Assembly (NCBI GenBank): GCA_964035545.1 | Contig: OZ037771.1 | Span: 64,001 to 124,000, forward strand | DNA: 60,000 nucleotides | Source: Bugula neritina | Taxonomy: Eukaryota; Bryozoa; Gymnolaemata; Cheilostomatida; Bugulidae | Direction: 5' to 3' | Shown: positions 46,101 to 56,920 of the stretch, piece by piece | Layout of the letters: each line of letters starts with the position of its first letter | How positions within the stretch are numbered: the first letter of the stretch is position 1 | Notes under the pieces: generated by a model | Seen by the model: the letters and a program-made list of their open reading frames with translations, nothing else | What the model was told of the DNA's origin: nothing | The model's database searches: none | Program-made: the position numbers and the translations under genes

Positions 46101-46723
46101 ATTGTAATATTTGATATAAATATAATATATCATTCATATGAATGAAAGCTATAAGTCAAAAACTTAGATTAAATTTAAATAGTTGGGATTATACCTTATG
46201 CTAATGTGCTTGCAATATCCATACTGATTATTTTACAGTCAATAATTGGTATAAAATTTAAATATATTGATTTGAATATTTAATATAATTCATGCTGTGA
46301 ACATCAGTGGCTTCAATATTTTAATACTAATTGGCAGCAGTATTATTTGTGGTTAAAAATATCTTGAGCTGAATTTTATAAGTTTATGCTGATGTTTGTT
46401 GTTCACTATAAGTTATTTGATTTATTGACCAAGTCTAATAGCAGGACGTGTTAGCATGTTGTTCATAAGTAGCAACTAAAATATCACTTCACAAAAAGTT
46501 TTATAAAACAATGTATTGATATTAAATTAGTCACTTGGTCATCACATTGATTTGCAAGTTACCTAATAGACAAGAGTTAACAGGTCATACAAATGTCAGT
46601 GGATGAAATTTCTATTTCATTGCTGATAATAAATTTAAACAGGCAGTTATTGTTTGATACAGGGCAAAATTTTCTTTATGCAAGCCAAGTCATTTTTGCT
46701 CTAATTTATGTAGATTTTGGAAA
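43157..46723. other. Divergent intergenic region between the cadherin and MRRF
   Basis: Must hold both promoters and 5' UTRs. A 41-bp unit is duplicated at 43247-43328. 44000-46100 is very AT-rich with many AATACTAATAGTAAT-type runs and a perfect 13-bp hairpin at 44586-44614. I could not place a TATA box or start site with confidence. Confidence 0.6.
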
Positions 46724-46945
46724 ATGGCTGGCTTTATCCGTAATATTTGTCCTAAGCTACTACATTCTCGACATTTCTCCAAGTTGCTTCCCAAACAGCA
46801 TGTGTTTGAGTTCACTAATTCTTGCGTCCACCAGCCCATAATCTTTTCATCAAGACTACTCAACACAACTACTCAAGCACCTGCTAAAAAGAAAAACAAA
46901 AAACCTGTTGGCAGTAAATCAAAAGACCAAAAACTACAGAATGAG
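46724..46945 (+). CDS. MRRF: MRRF exon 1: mitochondrial presequence and linker
   Basis: Starts at ATG 46724; donor AATGAG|GTTAGT. Phase 0 out. Confidence 0.9.
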
Positions 46946-49231
46946 GTTAGTAAGTTTATATGTAGCGCTTGCTTTTAGTTAGAGCTTGTACTATCATAGT
47001 TCATACATTTATATTTCATACCTTGGCATTTCGTTATTCTTAATCTTGTCATTTCAACAAGGATAGACCTTCTAGTTTGGATGAAATTGTCAACATGGAG
47101 GAGGTAGACAGATTGTTTGCTGAAGTCTTGGCTGACTTTCACAATGAGCTGGTCAGTAGAACAAGTATTAGGGCCAGTCAAGCATCACTTAGCCAACTTT
47201 CTATTGATATTGACAGTGGCAAAACCATAGATCTACAATATATAGGTAACTATACTGATTAGTATATCAATATATAGGTAACTATACTGATTAGTATATC
47301 AATATATAGGTAACTATACTGATTAGTATATCAATATATAGGTAACTATACTGATTAGTATATCAATATATAGGTAACTATACTGATTAGTATATCAATA
47401 TATAGGTAACTATACTGATTAGTATATTAATATACAGGTAACTATACTGACTAGTATATCAATATATAGGTAACTATACTGATTAGTATATCAATATATA
47501 GGTAACTATACTGATTAGTATATCAATATATAGGTAACTGTACTGATTAGTATATCAATATATAGGTAACTATACTGATTAGTATATCAATATATAGGTA
47601 ACTATACTGATTAGTATATCAATATATAGGTAACTATACTGATTAGTATATCAATATATAGGTAACTATACTGATTAGTATATCAATATACAGGTAACTA
47701 TACTGATTAGTATATCAATATATAGGTAACTATACTGATTAGTATATCAATATATAGGTAACTATACTGACTATTATATCAATATACAGGTAACTATACT
47801 GATTAGTATATCAATATACAGGTAACTATACTGATTAGTATATCAATATATAGGTAACTATACTGATTAGTATATCAATATATAGGTAACTATACTGATT
47901 AGTATATCAATATATAGGTAACTATACTGATTAGTATATCAATATATAGGTAACTATACTGATTAGTATATCAATATATAGGTAACTATACTGACTATTA
48001 TATCAATATACAGGTAACTATACTGATTAGTATATCAATATATAGGTAACTATACTGATTAGTATATCAATATACAGGTAACTATACTGATTAGTATATC
48101 AATATACAGGTAACTATACTGATTAGTATATCAATATACAGGTAACTATACTGATTAGTATATCAATATATAGGTAACTATACTGATTAGTATATCAATA
48201 TATAGGTAACTATACTGATTAGTATATCAATATATAGGTAACTATACTGATTAGTATATCAATATATAGGTAACTATACTGATTAGTATATCAATATATA
48301 GGTAACTATACTGACTAGTATATCAATATATAGGTAACTATACTGACTCCTCTTGTGGGTTCTCATTCATCCATTTTGTTGAAAAATTTGCTTACTTTTA
48401 GCCCAAGTTTCAGTAAAGCCTCCAAACTTGGTTCACATAAACTTAGCCTCCCACCCGCAGTATATTGCAAGTGTAAGAAAAAGGCTACAGAGAGCTGACC
48501 TCAGCCTGAATCCTCGAGTTGATGGAACTTCACTCTTCATAGAAATACCTAAAGTGACGAGGGATCACAGAGAGAAGCTGAGTAAAGCAGCCAAAGTGAG
48601 TATATACTAGGTGCTATACTATACTGTACTAGGTGCTATACTACACTACACTACGTGCTATACTATACTGTACTACGTGCTATACTACGTGCTATACAAC
48701 ACTATACTACACTACGTGCTATACTATACTACACTACGTGCTATACTACACTATACTATGTGCTATACTATACTACACTACGTGCTATACTATACTATAC
48801 TATATGCTATACCAGGTGCTATACTACACTATACTGTGTGCTATACTACAATATACCATGTGCTATACTACAATATACCATGTGCTATATTACGTGCTAT
48901 ACTATGTGCTATAATTTCCTAGAAACATTTCAGATAATTTCTGACCAGCATAAAGTCAAGGTACGACAGGTACAAAACTCTAATGTCAAAGTTATCAACA
49001 AATGGAAGGATTACTTCAGCATTGATGATTTGCGGAGACTGGAAAATAAAGTTTTAGAGGTGATGAATTTTCAATATTTTATAACTCAACAGTTTTGACT
49101 TTGTTGGCTTTTAGTGGTAACAACTAACCTGTTATATGCTATCTTTATTTCTACAGTTGGGAAAACTTCAAAATCGAAAGATAGATGAAATGTTGAAGTC
49201 CCGGCAGAAAGAGCTTTTGAATGACCAATAG
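46724..49231 (+). CDS. MRRF: Mitochondrial ribosome recycling factor, five exons, complete
   Basis: Releases ribosomal subunits after termination of mitochondrial translation, with the mitochondrial EF-G2. The 801-nt CDS (222+184+194+126+75) gives 266 aa, against about 262 for human MRRF. The N-terminus MAGFIRNICPKLLHSRHF is basic and lacks acidic residues, as in a mitochondrial presequence; a lysine-rich linker (KKKNKKP) follows. RRF signatures: VSRTSIRASQASL, INLASHPQYIASVRKRLQ, ADLSLNPRVDGTSL, IPKVTRDHREKL, and the C-terminal helix RKIDEMLKSRQKELL. Phases agree at all four introns. The start is the first ATG of the frame that gives the presequence. A poly(A) signal AATAAA is at 49837-49842. 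Confidence 0.93.
47062..47245 (+). CDS. MRRF: MRRF exon 2
   Basis: DRPSSLDEIVNMEEVDRLF to LQYI. Donor TATATAG|GTAACT, identical to the unit boundary of the array that fills the next intron. Phase 0 in, 1 out. Confidence 0.9.
47246..48345. repeat. 32-bp minisatellite, MRRF intron 2, each unit GT...AG
   Basis: About 34 copies of GTAACTATACTGATTAGTAT plus ATCAATATATAG. Each boundary TATATAG|GTAACT equals the exon 2 donor junction. Confidence 0.98.
48402..48595 (+). CDS. MRRF: MRRF exon 3
   Basis: AQVSVKPPNLVHINLASHP through KLSKAAK. Acceptor cttttag, donor GTGAGT. Phase 1 in, 0 out. Confidence 0.92.
48600..48910. repeat. GTGCTATACTACACTAC array, MRRF intron 3
   Basis: 10-20 bp units of ACTACGTGCTATACT. 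Confidence 0.92.
48934..49059 (+). CDS. MRRF: MRRF exon 4
   Basis: IISDQHKVKVRQVQNSNVK through LENKVLE. Acceptor catttcag, donor GTGATG. Phase 0. Confidence 0.9.
49157..49231 (+). CDS. MRRF: MRRF exon 5, stop at 49229-49231
   Basis: LGKLQNRKIDEMLKSRQKEL to the stop TAG. Acceptor tctacag. The 3' flank begins with a 20-bp unit (CAACACCTGTCAACATTGGT) in about three copies. Confidence 0.9.
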   Translation: MGKLQNRKIDEMLKSRQKELLNDQ

Positions 49232-49329
49232 ACGAATCATCTGCTTTCAACACCTGTCAACATTGGTCAACACCTGTCAACATTGGTCAACACCTGTCCT
49301 TCCATCCTTCTTTTCTAGTCGGCACCTAC

Positions 49330-49790
49330 ATGTGTCATATAACATTATATTACATGTGTTGTATAACATTATATTACATGTGTTGTATAACATTATATTA
49401 CATGTGCCGTATAACATTATATTACATGTGCTGTATAACATTATATTACATGTGTCGTATAACATTATATTACATGTGTTGTATAACATTATATTACATG
49501 TGTCGTATAACATTATATTACATGTGTCGTATAACATTATATTACATGTGCCGTATAACATTATATTACATGTGTCGTATAACATTATATTACATGTGCC
49601 GTATAACATTATATTACATGTGTTGTATAACATTATATTACATGTGCCGTATAACATTATATTACATGTGTTGTATAACATTATATTACATGTGCCGTAT
49701 AACATTATATTACATGTGTTGTATAACATTATATTACATGTGTCGTATAACATTATATTACATGTGCCGTATAACATTATATTACAACTT
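49330..49790. repeat. 24-bp minisatellite, MRRF 3' flank
   Basis: About 19 copies of CATTATATTACATGTGTTGT plus ATAA; probably within the 3' UTR, as the nearest poly(A) signal is beyond it. Confidence 0.96.
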
Positions 49791-49836
49791 ACTACTGATG
49801 AAGTGTTATTTCTTTCTCCTCAAACCAACTAGTTAC

Positions 49837-49842
49837 AATAAA
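49837..49842 (+). promoter_or_regulatory. Candidate poly(A) signal of MRRF
   Basis: AATAAA about 600 bases after the stop, just beyond a 24-bp array. Other AATAAA-like hexamers nearby cannot be excluded. Confidence 0.45.
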
Positions 49843-50178
49843 TACAACCTGATATACAGTGTTTATTCTTATGATATAATACACTATGATATAATATACA
49901 ACAATATAATAGGTACAGTAGACTATAATGTAATACACTACACTATATTACAATACAGTACACTATAGTATAATGCAGTGCACTCTAGTGTAATACACTA
50001 TAGTATAATAGGTACAGTACACTATAATACAACACAGTATACTATAGTATAATGCAGAATATTTAGTAATATAATGCAGCGCACGATAATAATATATTGC
50101 CGTACACTGTATTGGAGGCACACGATGTGATTATGCCTGGAGTTGTTTGTTCCTGACGGAGTGTTGTTACGCTGTATG

Positions 50179-50435
50179 TAGAGAGAGCACAACTTTAAAT
50201 TAAATCAATTGTTCTGCAACAATTAATATGGAGTATGGTGTAGGTGTGGCCTGTGTGGTAATGATAGGGTGGGTATAGAATATAATTGTGTGTGTTCAGT
50301 GGAGAGAGTGTAGAAAAGAGACTGCAGCAGTGTGAATGGAGGAGAGACTGAAACATCAACTAGGATTCTGTAATACTGAGTGCTCAACCTAGAGGTCTGA
50401 CCAAGATAGGATCTGAAGCTAACGTCTAAGCATAA
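50179..50435. repeat. Dispersed repeat, copy A
   Basis: Shares long stretches with 56541-56752, for example TAAATCAATTGTTCTGCAAC and GGTGTGGCCTGTGTGGTAAT. Copy A has about 70 extra bases before GTGCTCAACCTAGA. No coding potential; lies upstream of fucosyltransferase copy 1. Confidence 0.8.
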
Positions 50436-51080
50436 CATATTAATACCCAAACCTCCAGCTGGCTGTACAGTGAGTTGATAAACAAGTTGGACTAACAAAT
50501 ACAGTTAAAACATAAATACTAAATTTTTTTCTAAACCTGGATAGGCCGATGATATGATCACCATTATCATTATGATTCTTAAATAACTATAATCATATAG
50601 AATGCTAACTACTATTTATGATTTATACATAATAATACTAATACAGTAATAGTGGTACTGCACTCAGCTGTGCTATCTTTAAGAGAGTTTCTAGCTATAT
50701 AATTAGATATAAAGGTGGTGTTGGCAACTGGGTAAATGAAATATGTGAGTTGATAGTAGGCAGCAAAAGTGTTGGGAGTTTATTCCAATTTTTGTTGCAG
50801 TTTACAAAAGCAAAGTATACAATTCTAGGTTTCAATTTTGATCAATGCTCCAGATCACTTCTATTGCTATTCCTAACACCAATTATCTACTATTTATGCC
50901 TGAAAGCAACCAAATAGCTAAATTCATGTGTGCTGTTATTAAATGCCTTTTTTAAAGTTTAAAGCATTTTTGAAGACTTTCAATCTAAATAATTAAAACC
51001 AGTTAATGCTACCCTCTGCACAAAACAGCATAAAACAAGTGTAAAACAAAACATATTTGTATTACTAGATATTCTTATGC
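50436..51080. other. Intergenic sequence without recognised features
   Basis: AT-rich, no ORF of interest. Confidence 0.65.
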
Positions 51081-51515
51081 AAGCATGTAGTTGGCTATAG
51101 TGTTAGTTATATGTTAGCTATGTAGTTAACTATAGTGTTAGTTATATGTTAGTTATGTAGTTGGCTATAGTGTTAGTTAAATGTTAGTTATGTAGTTGGC
51201 TATAGTGTTAGTTATGTAGTTGGCTATAGTGTTAGTTATGTAGTTGCTATGTAGTTGGCTACAGTGTGAGTTATGTAGTTGCTATGTAGTTGACTATAGT
51301 GTTAGTTAAATGTTAGTTATGTAGTTGGCTACAGTGTGAGTTATGTAGTTGTTATGTAGTTGGCTATAGTGTTAGTTAAATGTTAAGTTATGTAGTTGCC
51401 TATAGTGTTAGTTATATGTTAGCTATGTAGTTGGCTATAGTGTTAGTTAAATGTTAGTTATGTAGTTGGCTATAGTGTTAGTTATATGTTAGTTATGTAG
51501 TTGGCTATAGTGTAA
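51081..51515. repeat. GTTAGTTATGTAGTTGGCTATA array
   Basis: Units of about 22 and 34 bp, irregular. Confidence 0.9.
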
Positions 51516-52451
51516 GGTACAAGCTGGTACAAATCGATATTGGTTTAACATGGATTCTATAGAGTTTAAAAGGATTTGCTGAGACTTGATAGAAAGTATT
51601 ACATAATCATGAAAATATGAATATACAAGTATTCTACTTGTAGTTAAAAGGACTGAAGGGCACTCATACACTGAAACACACACTATTTATAGTAAATGCC
51701 TCCCCCCCTCCCCCCCACTTTTTGTTTTTGTAACTTTCGCACAGCAAAGTAATTGGGTCACCGGCAGTATTAGAGCAGCAGACGACAATCAGTCATTATA
51801 AAGTTGTATTTATCTTAAAGTTAGTCAAGCAGAGTTATATTCATCTTAAAGTTAGACAAATAGTTAACATTTCATGAGATTAAGGAGAAGTAAAAGTATG
51901 TTTTTTCTAAATAAAATAATTTGAATATCTTGTCAATTTGAGTACTTGAATAGATTAACCTGTATTTGTAATATGTTTTTAGTAATAAATGCCATCAATT
52001 TATATAGTTATCAATTTATATCAGTTTTAGTTATAGATATTATCAATGTTATTAGCATAATTTTTTGTTGTGTGTATATAAATCTTGTTGTCAGCTAAGT
52101 TATACTAGTGTAGCGTAAGCAATGTTGTCTCTCTTTTAAACTTCACGGAGTTTAAAATAATAAAGTAAATACATCATCAGTGAACTTCATCCCCAAAGTC
52201 TCTGAATTGCTACACAGTGATTCGAATCAGTTTTTGTTCTGCAAATATTTTGGTGTTGTTGATTCAGATACTACACTTTTGTCTACTACATGGGTATTTG
52301 AAGGAGTTAAAGTTGAGAGTTAATAGTCGACAGAATTGAAATACAGCCTCCAGTTGACAAGTTCAGCTTACACTAACCATGATATGACCCAACTTAAGCA
52401 AGTCTAAAGTTGCATTCCTACTTGCTTTCACTGTCCAGCCAGCAGCTAATC
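51516..52451. other. Upstream region of fucosyltransferase copy 1
   Basis: Contains a C-rich run at 51701-51717 and AT-rich sequence. The promoter cannot be placed; the last 25 bases (CCAGCCAGCAGCTAATC) match copy 2. Confidence 0.6.
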
Positions 52452-52457
52452 ATGGAG
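52452..52457 (+). CDS. Fucosyltransferase copy 1, exon 1: six coding bases (ATG GAG)
   Basis: Codons M-E then donor GAG|GTACCT. Exon 2 has no ATG and an in-frame TAG just before its acceptor, so the start must be upstream; this is the only site conserved between the copies. Confidence 0.72.
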
Positions 52458-55167
52458 GTACCTATCAACAGCATTTCCATGCACTTAAGGACCTAGTACT
52501 AGTACTATAAGGAACAATACACTAACTGTGCGGCTAGCTGAAGTTATGTAACACCATGCTATTTTAGGTAGAGTTATGTAATGCTATTCACACCCTTAGA
52601 ATATTGCAAACCCCTTTCCCCTACTTGTTTAGCCATTTCTTATATATTCTGATGGCAATGATTTCCACCACTACTGAGATTACAAAAGAGGCTATTTTAT
52701 TACTAGTCATGTCTGATCTATTCACTGATATACTAGTACACTTATGCACTGTAACTACTTTCTGCACACTGTAACTACTCACTATACACTGTAACTACTC
52801 ACTATACACTGTAACTACTCACTATACACTGTAACTACTCACTGTACACTGTAACTACTCACTATACACTGTAACTACTCACTATACACTGTAACTACTC
52901 ACTATACACTGTAACTACTCATTGTACACTGTAACTACTCACTGTACACTGTAACTACTCACTATACACTGTAACTACTCACTATACACTGTAACTACTC
53001 ACTATACACTGTAACTACTCACTGTACACTGTAACTACTCACTGTACACTGTAACTACTCACTGTACACTGTAACTACTCACTATACACTGTAACTACTC
53101 ACTATACACTGTAACTACTCACTATACACTGTAACTACTCACTATACACTGTAACTACTCACTATGCACTGTAACTACTCACTATACACTGTAACTACTC
53201 ACTCTATTCTCAAACTATTGACCAATACTGTAGATTTAATTGTAGAGTTCAAGGTTACTAAGACGAAAGTTCTGGCTCTTTGCAGTGATAACTATATTTG
53301 TTATATATACATTCTCCCTTTACACAAAGCATACCAAAGGTAAGTCAACTTTACCTCTCAGTCCTACTATGAAACTATCCTATATCTACTGTTACTATAT
53401 ATATTACTAGTATATCTACTGCTACTGCTACTATATATATCTACTGATGTGTATTACTAATATATTTACTGTTCCTATATATTACTAGTATATATACTGC
53501 TACTATATATTACTAGTATATCTACTGTTACTATATATTACTAATATATCTACTATTGTTACTATATATTAGTAGTATATCTACTGTTACTATATATTAC
53601 TAATATATCTACTATTACTATATATATATATTACTAGTATATCTACTGTTACTATATATTACTAATATATCTACTGTTACTATATATTACTAGTATATCT
53701 ACTGTTACTATATATTACTAGTATATCTATACTGCTACTATATATTACTAATATCTCTACTACTGCTACTATATATTACTAATATATATCAATTTGTATT
53801 TCAATTCGTAGATAAATTAGATCATATAGATACTTTAAAAGGTAAGAAAGCTGACAATAAAGTGAAGGTTCAAGCACATGATAACCAATCAGCCAAAATA
53901 GTCAACACTGAAACAAAACAGTCAGGTATTTAGTTACAGCGGCGTGTGTGTGCTCATGCATGCGCTCGCGCGTGCGTGCATGCGTGTGTGCGTGTGTAAA
54001 AGTGTATTGCTGCATACTTTATACTATATTATATTGTACACTACATGTTGTTATATTTCAAAATAATAATTAAGTGCTTTACATTTTAGTCAGTCAGAGA
54101 GTTGAGAGTAAAAATACAGAGCCTGTGAGAAGAGTTATGTTGGCTGTAGCCCCAAGTGAGTAACACAAGAATGGCTATACTCTGTATATGATATTCTCAG
54201 TAAATTTGATGCTATACATAATATATACTCAGTATATATTATTATGATATGTAATGTATATTATACTCACAACATATGATGCTATATATATACTATATAC
54301 GCAAAATATAATACAGGTTGGATCTGTAACGAAGGAAGACTGGGAAACAAAATGTACATGACCGCCTCCACTTATGTCACTGCCATGAGACTCAACGCTA
54401 CATTTGTCTCGGCTGCCGATGGTTGTGAATGGCCAAAAATATTTGCTGACTTGTTTACTGCCTTCTCCTCTTCAGTCAAGCTTTTGCCAACTTCAGAGTT
54501 GAATAAGTGGACTTTGGTAAAGGAGAAAGCGTTCACAGAATTTGAGCCCATTCTTTCACACGATGGCCACAACATCATCGTCGGCGGTTTCAGACAGACA
54601 TGGAAATATTTTGACAAAGACCATGAAGTTACAGCCCTGAGGCAACTATTAATTTTCACTGAGAAATATGAATCGAGTAGCAGACAGACACTGGATCGTA
54701 TTCATGGCCTTTTCCCCAACATCCATCAGCCCATCTTTGTGGGGGTTCATATACGAAAGGGAGATCTGACAAAGCCAGGGCCTGCAAAGTTTGGTTACCA
54801 GGCAGCGGATATACGTTTTTATCAATCAGCCATGAGGCGTATGACATCCGTGTTGAACAATTCTAGCTCTATTATATTTGTTGCTGGCTCCGACAGTCTT
54901 GTGGAAGCAAAGCAGCTCCTCTCTAATTTGAGTAAAACATATAATATTGCCTGGCTAAGTGGAACAGCATACGAAGATTTTGCAGCTTTATCCAAGTGTA
55001 ACCACACTATCATAAGTGGTGGCACATATGGTTTCTGGGCTGCGTGGATGGCCAATGGTAAAACTATTTACTTCTCTCAGTTTGCCCGTGCAGGATCTCA
55101 GTTTGAACAAGAATACAATAAGCAGAACTTTTTCTTGCCATCGTGGACTCCAGTAGCTTGGAACTAG
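52452..55167 (+). CDS. GT11-type alpha-1,2-fucosyltransferase-like protein, copy 1, complete
   Basis: Golgi type II membrane enzyme; family members transfer fucose from GDP-fucose in alpha-1,2 linkage to galactose. Five coding exons give 1131 nt (376 aa), or 348 aa with the alternative donor of exon 3. N-terminus M-E-SSRLLRRKFW followed by a signal anchor (LFAVITIFVIYTFSLY). The catalytic part is in the last exon: GRLGNKM near its start, VGVHIRKGDL (the GDP-fucose-binding H-x-R-x-G-D motif), CNHTIISGGTYGFWAAWMA and FFLPSWTP at the end. These match FUT1/FUT2 order. NNSS, NLS and NHT are possible N-glycosylation sites. The ATG was chosen because the motif CTAATCATGGAG|GTAC is conserved in the second copy at 58220. 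Acceptor sugar and linkage cannot be read from sequence. Confidence 0.9.
52742..53212. repeat. 20-bp minisatellite, fucosyltransferase copy 1 intron 1
   Basis: About 23 copies of ACTGTAACTACTCACTATAC. The same unit fills intron 1 of copy 2. Confidence 0.97.
53246..53339 (+). CDS. Fucosyltransferase copy 1, exon 2: signal anchor
   Basis: SSRLLRRKFWLFAVITIFV: basic cluster then hydrophobic helix. Acceptor attgtag, donor AAAG|GTAAGT. Phase 0 in, 1 out. Very similar to 59929-60000. Confidence 0.82.
53370..53790. repeat. About 28-bp TATATCTACTGTTACTATAT array, fucosyltransferase intron 2
   Basis: Irregular units with TATTACTAATATATCTACTG. Confidence 0.92.
53812..53925 (+). CDS. Fucosyltransferase copy 1, exon 3: stem, two possible donors
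   Basis: DKLDHIDTLKGKK then a lysine- and asparagine-rich stem. Two donors in the same phase: AAAAG|GTAAGA at 53841 and TCAG|GTATTT at 53925. The 84-nt difference is in frame. Confidence 0.7.
53943..53998. other. Alternating purine-pyrimidine tract (GT/GC), fucosyltransferase intron 3
   Basis: About 55 bases of GTGTGTG, GCATGCGC, CGCGCGTGCG type, the most GC-rich spot here, starting 18 bases after the exon 3 donor. Confidence 0.9.
54090..54155 (+). CDS. Fucosyltransferase copy 1, exon 4: stem
   Basis: VSQRVESKNTEPVRRVML. Acceptor cattttag, donor CCAA|GTGAGT. Phase 1 in and out. Confidence 0.78.
54317..55167 (+). CDS. Fucosyltransferase copy 1, exon 5: catalytic domain and stop
   Basis: Acceptor aatacag at 54311-54316; SWICNEGRLGNKM opens the exon; the stop TAG is at 55165-55167. 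All recognised GT11 motifs are in this exon. Confidence 0.93.
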
Positions 55168-55432
55168 GTTCAGTAGTAGTACATTAGGAGTTAACCAACC
55201 AACTGCTAAATAATTATTACAATGCTACTTTCCCTTTAACATGTATAATAAATGCCAATGCTTCTCTAACGTGATTTATTCTAGTAGCAAGGCGCTGTTG
55301 TTCAAATAAATCAGTGTTAGTTTTTTGTCCAATTTAATTGTAACAAATAAATTTAAATAGTTCAATGAAATGTCTAAACAATATACCTATTTATTGCAGT
55401 ATTTATAAAATTTATTTTTTGATACTCTTTTG
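55168..55432. other. 3' flank of fucosyltransferase copy 1
   Basis: Two AATAAA signals; otherwise AT-rich unique sequence. Confidence 0.7.
55247..55252 (+). promoter_or_regulatory. Candidate poly(A) signal of fucosyltransferase copy 1
   Basis: AATAAA 80 bases after the stop. A second AATAAA is at 55305-55310. Confidence 0.55.
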
Positions 55433-55917
55433 CAGGGTTGGAGTCAATTACATGTAAATGTAACTACTTACAATTACATGAAAGATTGTCAATTACAATT
55501 ATAACTACAGTTAAATAATGTAATTAATTGAAATTACATGGCAATGTAATTAATTACAATTACTTCTGTTCTCACAAGAGATAAATAGAAGTTATGCAAT
55601 CTCACTTCTAGGGTCCAAATACTAGGGGCAATTTTGACAGTAGTGAACCTCTTTTGTTCTCAACAGTGATACTAGGCCACATTGACTTAATTTGAACTTG
55701 TTATTTAACAGTAGGCATGGTAGGAAAAGTATGACATTTTTAAGACTTTAAAGTTCGAAATAATTGACTTGTAATTACAAAGTAATTGTAAGAATCAGTT
55801 ACATTACATGTGAAATCAATTACAATTACATTTTCATACATCAATTACACATGTATTACATTCAATTACTTGAAAAAATGTAATTAATTACAACAAATTA
55901 CAATTACCCCAACCCTG
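55433..55917. mobile_element. hAT-type MITE with CAGGGTTGG ends
   Basis: Left end CAGGGTTGGAGTCAATTAC, right end (reverse complement) CAGGGTTGGGGTAATTGTAA. The interior is saturated with TAATTACA-type subterminal repeats and has no ORF. Flanking 8-mers CTCTTTTG and ATCTCTTG agree at 6 of 8 positions, as for a decayed 8-bp target duplication. CAGGG ends and an 8-bp duplication are hallmarks of hAT elements. Confidence 0.75.
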
Positions 55918-56540
55918 ATCTCTTGTAGGTTTTTTGTATGTTGTGTTTTGCAGTTGTATTATAGTTATTAATATAGTTCAAGTAAAGTCACACTAACATA
56001 GTATTAATAGTCACCTTTGGTCACCTTTCATCACTGTGGTCCTGGTACCAAGCCCTACCAGACATAGTCTTAATACCTATGTCTATTAGTAGCTACCTAA
56101 CCTATTGCCTACTTAACATAGTATTAATATAGTGTAGAGCTTCCTTGGAGTTCTAGTTCTACTATGCCTACATTTCATGAGGTTAGTAATTGTTCTTATA
56201 CACATATGTCTACAATCTACAGCAGAAACAGCACCTGACACTGGACTGTTCACTCAGAAGTACTCTGTACAGTCTGTAGCATTTACTAGTCTGCTCAAAA
56301 TTAGTAAGGGTTTCTGTATTGTTCTAACTACAATGTTTGGACTACCTAGTAACAGGTGAGATAGCCTAACAGTACAGATGGGGATTCACTGATATGGAAA
56401 CTACATGAGTAATTCACAAACAGAATTTACATTAGCCCAAGTATTAACATGTGTAGTGTAAAACTAAACAAGGGAAGAAATGTTATATAGGGCCTATCAG
56501 TATGTTCATTTTGTTAATTGACAGTCATTCTTTTTGTTGT
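55918..56540. other. Intergenic, nothing recognised
   Basis: A 60-codon plus-strand ORF at 56177 has a hydrophobic start but no similarity I recognise. Confidence 0.6.
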
Positions 56541-56752
56541 GTAGAGAGAGAGCACAACTCTAAATTAAATCAATTGTTCTGCAACAAATAATATGGAGTA
56601 TGGTGTAGGTGTGGCCTGTGTGGTAATGATAGGGTGGGCATAGAATATACTAGTGCATGTTCAGTGGAGAGAGTGCTCAACCTAGATTATGTTAGGGTGT
56701 ATCAGTGAGTTCCCCACACATCAAGATAGGAGCTGGAGCTAAAGTCACAGCT
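56541..56752. repeat. Dispersed repeat, copy B
   Basis: Same element as copy A with an internal deletion. Lies upstream of fucosyltransferase copy 2 in the same orientation, so it is probably part of the duplicated segment. Confidence 0.8.
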
Positions 56753-56920
56753 AAACAAAGAATACTATGATAAACAATAACTTAGTGAAATGATCAACAA
56801 GTGTACAACCTACTTGTAATACTTATAAAACTATATTATAATAAAATACAACGCATTGGCTTTCATTTACATTTTTATATGTTTGTATCATCTATTATGA
56901 ATAAGTATTCGAAAAAAAAA

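Noticed and set aside
46593-46841. 82-aa plus-strand ORF overlapping the MRRF start
   Set aside because: Different frame from the MRRF presequence, and it does not continue into exon 2 with RRF similarity.
51701-51717. C-rich run as a G-quadruplex promoter element
   Set aside because: One continuous run without regular loops, 730 bases from the start codon; no further support.
54372-55055. Three minus-strand ORFs opposite the fucosyltransferase
   Set aside because: Shadows of the catalytic exon; no motif of their own.
56177-56359. 60-aa ORF with hydrophobic start
   Set aside because: Short, no recognised similarity, no splice or poly(A) support.
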